Source of the DNA: Anaerolineales bacterium UBA7227
GTDB taxonomy: Bacteria > Chloroflexota > Anaerolineae > Anaerolineales > Villigracilaceae
Assembly (NCBI GenBank): GCA_002473085.1
Contig: DKTP01000166.1
Span: 1 to 17,371 of the forward strand
DNA: 17,371 nucleotides
Reading direction: 5' to 3'
Made by a program: the position numbers and the translations under genes. Shown piece by piece: positions 1 through 6,329 of this stretch (position 1 is the first letter of the stretch; the number at the start of each line of letters is the position of its first letter). Below the pieces are notes generated by a model. It searched no databases. It was not told the origin of the DNA and saw nothing but the letters and a program-made list of their open reading frames with translations.

Positions 1-1277
1 TGGCGCAGCAGATCCAAGCCAACACGGGACTGCCCCACGTCATCCTGACCGCCCCCGCCGATTACCTTTCGCTTCCCAAAAAGATCGTCTCGCGCTGGCG
101 CAACCGCGGGCTTTCCGTGCCGGGCGGAATCCGCTGGCGGCACATCCTGCGCGGACAGGACCGGCGCTCCCCCACCCTGCAGGTGGAACCCGACGAACTG
201 GCCGTCATCCAATACACGGGCGGGACGACCGCCGCCGCCAAAGGCGTGATGCTCTCGCACAAAAACCTGGTGGCGAACGCCCTGCAGACGCGCCACTGGA
301 TGCCCGTCGCAGAGGAGGGCCGCGAACGCTTCCTGTGCGCGCTCCCGATGTCGCACAGTTACGGGTTGACCACCTCGCTCAACGTCCCGATCTCGCTGGG
401 CGCGGCCTTGATTCTTAAAGCGCGCTTCGAGATCCACGACATTTTGAAAGCCGTCAAGAAATACAAACCGACCATCTTCCCCGGCGTGCCGAGCATGTAC
501 GTCGCCATCAACAACTTCCGCGGCGCGCGCAAATACGGTATCTCCTCGATCAAGGCCTGTATCAGCGGCTCGGCGCCTCTGCCCGTGGAAGTGCAAGAGG
601 CCTTCGAGAAACTGACCAAAGGCAGGCTCGTGGAAGGCTACGGGCTGACCGAGGCCTCGCCCGTCACGCACGCCAACCCGCTCGAGGGAAACCGAAAGGT
701 CGGGAGTATCGGCATCCCGGTCCCATCCACCGAGGCGGCGGTCGTGGACCTGGTCCAGGGGCGCAAAGAAGTGAAAGCCGGGCAGATCGGCGAACTGGCG
801 GTGCGCGGTCCGCAGGTGATGATGGGATACTGGCGCAACGAATCCGCCACGCGCGAAGCGCTGACCTCCGACGGCTGGCTGTTCACCGGCGACGTGGCCC
901 AGATGGACGAAGAGGGCTACTTCCGCATCGTCGCGCGCAAAGCCGATATGTGGTATCCTGCAAAATCGGACGAAGGCAAATCCAAACCCGCTTTCCCGCG
1001 CGACGTGGAGGAGGTCCTCTACGAGATCCCACAAGTGAAAGAGGCGGCTGTGGTGGCGATCGCTGGTCACCCGTTCGCTTTCGTGATCGCGGGGCGCGAA
1101 CGTCCCACCCCCGAGGCGGTGCTGGCCTACTGCAAGCGGCGGCTGGCGCCTCACCTCGTCCCGCGTTTCGTGATCTTCATGGACGACTTTCCGCGCACCT
1201 TCATCGGAAAAGTGCTTCGAAGAGAATTGGCAAAAAGATATGAAAAGTACCAGCATGACGAAGGGCGCGCCGTTTGA
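1..1277 (+). CDS. AMP-binding acyl-CoA synthetase/ligase family protein, 5' partial
   Basis: The gene enters from the left edge; the frame is open from base 3, so the GTG at 117 is internal and the true start lies outside. Residues are counted from base 3. Adenylate-forming family motifs are visible: the phosphate-binding loop YTGGTTAAAKG at 71-81, GYGLTE at 212-217, the ribose-binding Asp in FTGD at 297, and the A10-type lysine in FIGKVLRREL at 403. Family members activate a carboxylate with ATP and usually transfer it to CoA. The hinge is odd. The usual (V/I)DRKKDM is VARKADM (Arg312, Asp315), and the glycine-containing SGxNVxPxEIE stretch is replaced by a Lys/Ser/Pro-rich segment before RDVEEV. 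The C-terminal subdomain also looks short. The 3' end overlaps the next gene by 38 bases. The family is secure, but the substrate and whether the enzyme is fully active are not. Confidence 0.88.
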   Translation, partial: AQQIQANTGLPHVILTAPADYLSLPKKIVSRWRNRGLSVPGGIRWRHILRGQDRRSPTLQVEPDELAVIQYTGGTTAAAKGVMLSHKNLVANALQTRHWMPVAEEGRERFLCALPMSHSYGLTTSLNVPISLGAALILKARFEIHDILKAVKKYKPTIFPGVPSMYVAINNFRGARKYGISSIKACISGSAPLPVEVQEAFEKLTKGRLVEGYGLTEASPVTHANPLEGNRKVGSIGIPVPSTEAAVVDLVQGRKEVKAGQIGELAVRGPQVMMGYWRNESATREALTSDGWLFTGDVAQMDEEGYFRIVARKADMWYPAKSDEGKSKPAFPRDVEEVLYEIPQVKEAAVVAIAGHPFAFVIAGRERPTPEAVLAYCKRRLAPHLVPRFVIFMDDFPRTFIGKVLRRELAKRYEKYQHDEGRAV

Positions 1278-2085
1278 GATCCCCACGCAAACCCATTTCG
1301 TAGAAAAAGGCGAAGGCTCGCCGATCATCCTTGTCCACGGGCTGGCGGCGTCCCTGCACGACTGGGACAGTCTCCTCCCCGAATTGGAGCGCGCCGGCTG
1401 GCGCTCCTACGCCCTCGACCTTCTCGGTCACGGCGAAAGCCCCAAACCGGACTCGCGTTCCTACAAAGCCAAATGGGTTTACCGCCACCTCGAAAGTTGG
1501 ATCGAATCGCTGCAACTGTCCGAGCCGCCCGTCATCGTCGGTCACTCGCTGGGCGGATATCTCAGCCTGCGTTACGCCATCCGCAACCCGCAGCGCGTCC
1601 GCGCGTTGATCCTGACCGATCCCTTCTATCGCCTCGACCAACTCCCGGGCCTCCTCCGCCGTACCTACCGCCGTCCAACCCTGAACGCGCTGGTCGTGGA
1701 GTACACGCCCAAATGGATCTTCCGCTGGATCGTTGACCTGACGAACGCGGCGCTGGGACGCGCCGGCGGTTCAGACCTGACCCTGCCGGCCGCGGTCCGC
1801 CTGCAGACCGCGCTGGACTACAAACGCACAGCCCCCGGCGCCTTCAACATCCCCAACACGGCCCGCGACCTGACCGCGGACCTGCCGCGCGTTTCCATGC
1901 CGACTCTCGTCCTCTGGGGCGACCACGACCAAACCCTGGCGCCGAGCTCGTTCCCCGCCCTCGTCCGCGTCCTGCCCAACGCCCGCGGACAGGCCATCAG
2001 CGGCGGACACGTCCCGCATCAATCCAATCCACAAGAATATAACCGCCTCGTGCTGGAATTCCTGAAATCGCTTCCAGCCAAATGA
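1240..2085 (+). CDS. alpha/beta hydrolase fold protein
   Basis: This is a 281-residue alpha/beta hydrolase of ordinary length. The oxyanion-region HGLAAS motif sits near residue 34, DLLGHGES near 66, and the nucleophile elbow GHSLGG places Ser103. The acid is Asp228 in LWGDHD and the general base is His257 in SGGHVPH, so the catalytic triad is complete. There is no signal peptide, so it is probably cytosolic. The start at 1240 lies inside the end of the preceding ligase gene. A second ATG five codons later (1255) is a plausible alternative and also overlaps. The overlap suggests translational coupling, so the hydrolase may act on the product or thioester made by the ligase, but that is inference. 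Esterase, thioesterase, haloperoxidase-like and C-C hydrolase activities cannot be told apart from sequence alone. Confidence 0.9.
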   Translation: MKSTSMTKGAPFEIPTQTHFVEKGEGSPIILVHGLAASLHDWDSLLPELERAGWRSYALDLLGHGESPKPDSRSYKAKWVYRHLESWIESLQLSEPPVIVGHSLGGYLSLRYAIRNPQRVRALILTDPFYRLDQLPGLLRRTYRRPTLNALVVEYTPKWIFRWIVDLTNAALGRAGGSDLTLPAAVRLQTALDYKRTAPGAFNIPNTARDLTADLPRVSMPTLVLWGDHDQTLAPSSFPALVRVLPNARGQAISGGHVPHQSNPQEYNRLVLEFLKSLPAK

Positions 2086-2146
2086 CCGCAGGCGTTACCG
2101 TCCATGCCTGGGGGAATATTTTAAGGTTAATCACCCGTCAGTCCTC

Positions 2147-2175
2147 TTGATGTGACCCCGCATCCATGCTAAAAT
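2147..2175 (+). promoter_or_regulatory. sigma70-type promoter of nrdR
   Basis: A -35 element TTGATG (2147-2152) is followed, after exactly 17 bases, by a -10 TAAAAT (2170-2175). The -10 is preceded by TGC, so it is an extended -10. Transcription would start near 2182-2183, just ahead of the two NrdR-box-like palindromes. Confidence 0.7.
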
Positions 2176-2186
2176 GCACGTCACAC

Positions 2187-2202
2187 TCGCCATATATACG
2201 GG
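2187..2202 (+). promoter_or_regulatory. candidate NrdR box 1
   Basis: A 16-base site is centred on CCATATATAC at 2190-2199. It keeps the C-x-ATATAT core of the published NrdR-box consensus (roughly acaCwAtATaTwGtgt), but its right half is imperfect. It lies just downstream of the predicted transcription start of nrdR, where a bound repressor would block transcription. Confidence 0.62.
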
Positions 2203-2217
2203 GATGCAGAGCCTGGA

Positions 2218-2233
2218 CGCCCATATATGGCGG
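2218..2233 (+). promoter_or_regulatory. candidate NrdR box 2
   Basis: The core CCATATATGG (2221-2230) is a perfect 10-bp palindrome matching the C-x-ATATAT-x-G core of the NrdR box. Its centre (2225.5) is exactly 31 bp from that of box 1 (2194.5), about three helical turns, which is the paired arrangement known for NrdR operators. Confidence 0.66.
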
Positions 2234-2261
2234 TAACATTTGTTCTAAAAATGGATGATTT

Positions 2262-2711
2262 ATGCGTTGTCCTTACTGTCAAAACAACGACTCAAAAGTG
2301 CTGGATACTTCTCACGACAGCCACGGCGGCATTCGCCGCCGTCGCGAGTGCCTGAAGTGCGGACAGCGCTTTAGCAGTTACGAACGCCCCATCCTCGCGA
2401 CGCCGCTCATCATCAAGCAGGATGGGACACGCGAAGAGTTCGACCGCGAAAAACTGGCGCGCGGCATCCGCATCTCGTGCGCGAAGCGTCCCGTCTCCGC
2501 GGCCGACATCGAACGGCTGATCGGTCAGGTGGAATCGGATCTCCAAAAAATGGGCAAAGCCGAGGTCTCCTCGCGCGTCGTCGGCGACCTCGTCATCCAC
2601 GGCCTCAAGGAACTCGACCAGATCGCCTACATCCGCTACGCCATCGTCTACTTGCGCCTCGCCGATCTTCACGCCCTCCGCAACGAGATCAACCGCCTGC
2701 TCGAAGGCTAA
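2262..2711 (+). CDS. nrdR: transcriptional repressor NrdR
   Basis: This 149-residue protein has the full NrdR layout and usual length. An N-terminal zinc ribbon carries Cys3, Cys6, Cys30 and Cys33 and the basic stretch IRRRREC. An ATP-cone domain runs from about residue 49 to 139 and begins LIIKQDGTREEFDREKL. NrdR senses ATP/dATP through the cone and represses ribonucleotide reductase genes by binding paired boxes. Here two box-like palindromes sit directly upstream of its own gene, which implies autoregulation, and the downstream neighbour is the reductase itself. The ribosome-binding site is weak (GGATGA about 4 bases before the ATG). A hairpin-plus-T-run terminator follows the stop codon directly. 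Identity is secure. Confidence 0.97.
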   Translation: MRCPYCQNNDSKVLDTSHDSHGGIRRRRECLKCGQRFSSYERPILATPLIIKQDGTREEFDREKLARGIRISCAKRPVSAADIERLIGQVESDLQKMGKAEVSSRVVGDLVIHGLKELDQIAYIRYAIVYLRLADLHALRNEINRLLEG

Positions 2712-2716
2712 TTTAT

Positions 2717-2760
2717 CCGACAAGGCCGCTCTCCGGGTGGAATGGCCTCGTCGGTTTTTA
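2717..2760 (+). terminator. intrinsic terminator after nrdR
   Basis: CCGACAAGGCC (2717-2727) pairs with GGCCTCGTCGG (2744-2754) over 11 positions with one A/C mismatch, and is followed by TTTTTAT. It lies between nrdR and nrdJ, so nrdJ transcription from the nrdR promoter would need readthrough, unless nrdJ has its own start. Confidence 0.72.
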
Positions 2761-2798
2761 TGTCTTAATTACATCAATCATCCAGAGGAGATTTTGCC

Positions 2799-5396
2799 AT
2801 GACCGCACAAGTCGCCCCATCCGCAAAACACGGCCTGCTGCCCACGCCCGCGATGCCCAAGGGTCTTCCCAAAGTGGAGTTGACCGACAATGCCCGCCAG
2901 GTGCTGGTGAAGCGTTACGTCCGCCGCGGGGACGACGGCAAGCCCGCCGAAACCGTGGAGGAGATGTTCTGGCGCGTGGCGTGGCACATCGCCAAAATCG
3001 AGGAGGCCTGGGACGGCGAAGTCTCCAAACACGCGGTCGAGTTTTACCATTTGCTAACCAGCAAAAAATTCTTCCCCAATTCGCCGACCTTCACCGGCGC
3101 TGGCACGCCGCTGGGACAACTGGCGGCCTGCTTCGTGCTTCCCATCTCCGACGACATGGGGCGCGACAGCGCGGGCATTTTCCAAACCCTGCGCGACGCG
3201 GCGCTGATCCAACAGACGGGCGGCGGGAACGGATTCTCGTTCTCACGCCTGCGCCCCAAAGGCGGACTCGTCAAATCCTCCGCGGGGCAGGCCACCGGTC
3301 CCGTCGGGTTTTTACGCGTCTACGACCACGCCTTCGGCGAGATTGCCCAGGGCGGGACGCGGCGCGGCGCCAACATGGCCGTCCTGCGCGTGGACCATCC
3401 CGACGTGGAGGAATTCATCGCCTCGAAGACCAACGAGAATCACATCACCAACTTCAACATCTCTGTCGGCATCACCGACGCGTTCATGCAAGCCGTGAAA
3501 GACGACGCGGAATGGGAACTGCGCTTCCCTGACATTTCCCAGAAGGAATATCGCGGCTGGAGCGGCACATTGGAGCAGGCAGAGAAAGACGGTTTGAAGA
3601 TCCGCTCGTACGGCAAAACGCGGGCGCGCGACATCTTCGACAAGATCGTGAAGCAGGCGCACCACAACGGCGAGCCGGGCGTCCTGTTCCTGGACGCGGC
3701 CAACCGCGGCAACCCCGTCCCGCATCTGTACCCGCTCGAAGCGACGAACCCGTGCGGTGAGCAATGGCTGGGCCCATACGAAAACTGCTGTCTCGGCTCG
3801 GTCAACCTGAACGAACACTGCGCGACGGGCGGCAAAGTGGACTGGGAAGCCCTGCGCCAATCCGTCGTCACCGCCACGCGCTTCCTCGACGACGTGGTAG
3901 AGACCAACGCGTACGTCCCGGCCGTGCCGCAGCTCAGGGAGGCCGCGCTCCGCGCCCGCCGCATCGGACTCGGCATCATGGGCCTCGCGGACCTGATGTA
4001 TCACGTCGGCGTGCGCTACGGCTCGAAAGAGGGACAGGAATTCGGCGCGCAGGTGATGGAGTTCATCCGCTACCACGCCATGAAGACCAGCGTCGAACTG
4101 GCCGAAACGCGCGGCCCCTTCCCCGCCATCGAAGGCTCCATCTACGACCCCGACGACCTGAAGTGGACCCCGCCTCAGCCGCTGGACGCGTACCAGCATA
4201 ACTGGGGCCGCCCCAACGTCGAGTGGGACGCGATCGTGAGCGGCATCCGCAGGCACGGCATCCGCAACGCCGCGCAGACCACCGTCGCCCCGACGGGAAC
4301 CATCGCCACCGTCGCGGGCTGCGAAGGCTACGGCTGCGAGCCCGTCTTCGCGCTGGCTTACATCCGCCACGTCAACGACAACGGCAAAGACCTGAAACTC
4401 ACCTACGCCAGCCCGCGCTTCGACGAGGCGTTGAAAGAACTCGGCCTCGGCGAAGAGAAGCGCCAGGAGATCGTGGAACACGTGATGAGCGAAGGCTCGT
4501 GCCAGCATGTCGCCGAACTGCCCCAAACGACGCGCGACACCTTCGTCGTCTCCGCCGACATCACCGCCGAGGAACACGTGCGGATGCAGGCCGCGCTGCA
4601 AGCGTTCGTTGACAACAGCCTAAGCAAAACCGTGAACTTCCCCGAAACCGCCACCGAACACGACGTAGCCAACGCCTACATGCTGGCCTGGGAACTGGGC
4701 TGCAAAGGGATCACCGTCTATGTGACCGGCTCGCGCGAGAAAGTTGTGCTGGAGACCAAAGCCACTGCGGACAAAAAAACCCCGCCTCCCGCCGACCCCG
4801 CGCCGGCCTCCGCTTCGTCGGCGGCTTCCCCCTCGGAAACGATCTGGCACGAGACGAAGAAGCCGCGTCCGCGCGCGCTGACCGGCCGAACGTTCAACGT
4901 GGACACGCCGGTTGGAAAGGCCTTCATCACGATCAACGAAAACGGCGGCGAGCAGCCCTTCGAGGCCTTCATCAACACCGCCAAAGCCGGCTCGGAGACG
5001 GCCGCGGTCTCCGAGGCGATCGGCCGCCTCATCTCGTACATTTTACGGATGGCCGGCCCCGTCGTCCCGACCGACCGGATGCGCGAAATCGTCCGCCAGT
5101 TGACCGGCATCGGCGGCGGAAGATCGCTCGGCTTCGGCCCCAACCGCGTCCGCTCCCTGCCCGACGGGATTGGGCAGGCCCTCGAGCATTACCTGCGCGA
5201 AAAAGAGGGCGTACATCCCGTGTTGGTGGACGATAAATCCAACGGCAAAAATAGCGAGCGCGCTTCCCTTGAACAAGAGGCGGCGGAAAATGTCCCCATG
5301 CGTATCGGCGATTTGTGTCCCGAATGCGGCGAGGCGGCGGTCGTCAACGAAGAGGGATGCCGCAAGTGTTACGCCTGCGGCTATTCGGAATGTTAG
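2799..5396 (+). CDS. nrdJ: adenosylcobalamin-dependent (class II) ribonucleoside-diphosphate reductase
   Basis: This 865-residue class II reductase makes deoxyribonucleotides using adenosylcobalamin as the radical source. The active-site loop NPCGE is at 317-321 and supplies the thiyl Cys319 with Asn317 and Glu321. By position, the redox pair is Cys111 (in AACFVLP) and Cys330 (in NCCLGS, 11 residues after Cys319, as in the Thermotoga enzyme). [12 protein letters not shown] and the phosphate-binding VAPTGTIA also fit. A Pro/Ala/Ser linker (roughly residues 650-690) leads to a TSCPD-type domain. The C-terminus carries CPEC (840-843) and [12 protein letters not shown] (854-865), the zinc/thiol tail thought to reduce the active site. 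No N-terminal ATP cone is visible, so allosteric control of overall activity by dATP may be absent. The start has a good site, AGAGGAG, at 2784-2790. No cobalamin riboswitch was recognised upstream. Confidence 0.97.
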   Translation: MTAQVAPSAKHGLLPTPAMPKGLPKVELTDNARQVLVKRYVRRGDDGKPAETVEEMFWRVAWHIAKIEEAWDGEVSKHAVEFYHLLTSKKFFPNSPTFTGAGTPLGQLAACFVLPISDDMGRDSAGIFQTLRDAALIQQTGGGNGFSFSRLRPKGGLVKSSAGQATGPVGFLRVYDHAFGEIAQGGTRRGANMAVLRVDHPDVEEFIASKTNENHITNFNISVGITDAFMQAVKDDAEWELRFPDISQKEYRGWSGTLEQAEKDGLKIRSYGKTRARDIFDKIVKQAHHNGEPGVLFLDAANRGNPVPHLYPLEATNPCGEQWLGPYENCCLGSVNLNEHCATGGKVDWEALRQSVVTATRFLDDVVETNAYVPAVPQLREAALRARRIGLGIMGLADLMYHVGVRYGSKEGQEFGAQVMEFIRYHAMKTSVELAETRGPFPAIEGSIYDPDDLKWTPPQPLDAYQHNWGRPNVEWDAIVSGIRRHGIRNAAQTTVAPTGTIATVAGCEGYGCEPVFALAYIRHVNDNGKDLKLTYASPRFDEALKELGLGEEKRQEIVEHVMSEGSCQHVAELPQTTRDTFVVSADITAEEHVRMQAALQAFVDNSLSKTVNFPETATEHDVANAYMLAWELGCKGITVYVTGSREKVVLETKATADKKTPPPADPAPASASSAASPSETIWHETKKPRPRALTGRTFNVDTPVGKAFITINENGGEQPFEAFINTAKAGSETAAVSEAIGRLISYILRMAGPVVPTDRMREIVRQLTGIGGGRSLGFGPNRVRSLPDGIGQALEHYLREKEGVHPVLVDDKSNGKNSERASLEQEAAENVPMRIGDLCPECGEAAVVNEEGCRKCYACGYSEC

Positions 5397-5415
5397 TCGG
5401 CTGAAGACCAAAAAT

Positions 5416-5441
5416 TAGCGGGCGAGTTAGCTCGCCCGCTA
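5416..5441. terminator. bidirectional terminator between nrdJ and bacterioferritin gene
   Basis: TAGCGGGCGAG and CTCGCCCGCTA form a perfect 11-bp stem with the 4-base loop TTAG. On the minus strand it is followed by AATTTTTGG, a good T-run for the bacterioferritin gene. On the plus strand it is followed by TTATTG, a weaker tail for nrdJ. It sits between convergent stop codons. Confidence 0.85.
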
Positions 5442-5458
5442 TTATTGTCAAGTCGGCT

Positions 5459-5926
5459 TTACCCGGCCTGCCCGAGCAGATAGTTTTGCAGTCCCATCTG
5501 GCCGATCTGGTCGAGTTGGGTTTCCAGCCAGTCGAGATGCTCTTCCTCGTCTTTCAAGTTCGCGTCGATCAGCTCGCGCGAACCGTTGTCGCCGAGTTCG
5601 AGGCAGAGACGGATGCCCTCGTTGTAGTCCCGGGCGGCGGCGATTTCCGCGGCGAGGTCGTTTCTGAGCTGCTCCTCCACGGTCGAGCCGATATTCATCT
5701 TCTTCAGGTTGCTGACGATGGGAATCCCTTCGAGGAAGAGAATGCGGGCGATGAGTTTCTCGGCGTGCTTCATTTCGTCAATGGCACGCTTCTCGGATTT
5801 GTCGTGCAGTTTTTCATATCCCCAATTGGCGCACATTTCGGAATGGACGATATACTGGCTGATGGCGGTCAGTTCGTCCGCCAGGAATTCGTTCAACAGA
5901 GCAATGATCTTTTCGTTGCCTTTCAT
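5459..5926 (-). CDS. bfr: bacterioferritin
   Basis: This 155-residue four-helix iron-storage protein has the usual bacterioferritin length. All six di-iron ferroxidase ligands fall at canonical numbering: Glu18, Glu51, His54, Glu94, Glu127 and His130. Tyr25 is also present. Met52, the residue that ligates the inter-subunit heme in heme-binding bacterioferritins, is kept, so this is a heme-type Bfr rather than a plain ferritin. The protein would form a 24-subunit shell that oxidises Fe(II) and stores it as mineral, and would be cytosolic. The start is supported by AAGGAG (5933-5938), 6 bases before the ATG. A consensus TATAAT on the same strand lies about 40 bases upstream. It converges on nrdJ across a shared terminator and diverges from the small unknown gene. 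Confidence 0.96.
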   Translation of the reverse strand: MKGNEKIIALLNEFLADELTAISQYIVHSEMCANWGYEKLHDKSEKRAIDEMKHAEKLIARILFLEGIPIVSNLKKMNIGSTVEEQLRNDLAAEIAAARDYNEGIRLCLELGDNGSRELIDANLKDEEEHLDWLETQLDQIGQMGLQNYLLGQAG

Positions 5927-5964
5927 TGGTTTCTCCTTATTGTGAGATCGCGGAACACAGTTTG

Positions 5965-5972
5965 ATTATAAT
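5965..5972. promoter_or_regulatory. shared AT-rich -10 region of divergent genes
   Basis: ATTATAAT reads as a consensus TATAAT on both strands: minus at 5965-5970 toward bacterioferritin, plus at 5967-5972 toward the 88-residue gene. I find no convincing -35 at 16-18 bases for either direction (minus gives TATCAT at 17), so the promoter assignment rests on the -10 alone. No obvious Fur-type operator was seen. Confidence 0.42.
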
Positions 5973-6025
5973 GCGTTCAAAACCCCGATGATAGTGACTT
6001 TCATCCCTAAAACGCCGGAGACAAC

Positions 6026-6292
6026 ATGTCCAAACTGATTCCCGCCGCCGAACGGATCGTCCGCGCCCGCGCCCTGATCCAGAAAGCCCGCGAGGTCCCC
6101 GTCCCGCCCGAGCTGGGACGCAGCGACCTGTCCTATGTCGCGGGCGTCAAAGACCTGCTGCGCCAGGCGCGCGACCTGGTCAAATTCATCCCGCAGACGG
6201 CGGGCGTCTCTCTGGAGATGAAAGAGGAAGTGAAAAAGATCTACGAGGAGATCGAAAAGGCGGATCGCGAAATTTTCAGCAGAAGCCAATAG
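6026..6292 (+). CDS. small hypothetical protein, 88 residues
   Basis: I do not recognise this protein. It begins MSKLIPAAERIVRARALIQK, is rich in Lys, Arg and Glu, and looks almost entirely helical. A break around VPVPPELGRSD (24-34) divides two helical segments, and the C-terminal helix (about 62-88) is strongly charged. There is no signal peptide, membrane segment or cysteine. GGAG at 6017-6020, 5 bases before the ATG, gives a ribosome-binding site. A hairpin follows the stop codon directly, and the gene fills its own slot between a divergent and a convergent neighbour. These points argue for a real single-gene transcription unit. A nucleic-acid or protein adaptor role would fit the charge, but nothing in the sequence fixes a function. 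Confidence 0.72.
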   Translation: MSKLIPAAERIVRARALIQKAREVPVPPELGRSDLSYVAGVKDLLRQARDLVKFIPQTAGVSLEMKEEVKKIYEEIEKADREIFSRSQ

Positions 6293-6295
6293 GTC

Positions 6296-6324
6296 AAACA
6301 GGCCGGAGCAAGTCCGGCCTGTTT
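6296..6324. terminator. bidirectional hairpin between the small gene and metG
   Basis: AAACAGGCCGGA (6296-6307) and TCCGGCCTGTTT (6313-6324) form a perfect 12-bp stem with a 5-base loop. The stop codons of the convergent genes lie 4 and 6 bases away. T-runs are short in both directions because they are mostly the arm itself, but the position and symmetry fit a shared terminator. Confidence 0.8.
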
Positions 6325-6329
6325 CAAAA

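Noticed and set aside
2089..2110. Possible terminator after the hydrolase gene (CAGGC/GCCTG)
   Set aside because: The stem is only 5 bp with a 12-base loop and is followed by GGGGGAATATTTT, too weak to call.
2712..2798. Cobalamin riboswitch before nrdJ
   Set aside because: The gap is too short and is occupied by a terminator and ribosome-binding site; no B12-box-like sequence was seen.
3312..4601. Long open frame (429 codons) on the minus strand opposite nrdJ
   Set aside because: It mirrors codon structure of a GC-rich gene, has low-complexity Val/Ala/Arg/Gly composition, no family motif, and lies wholly within a secure nrdJ.
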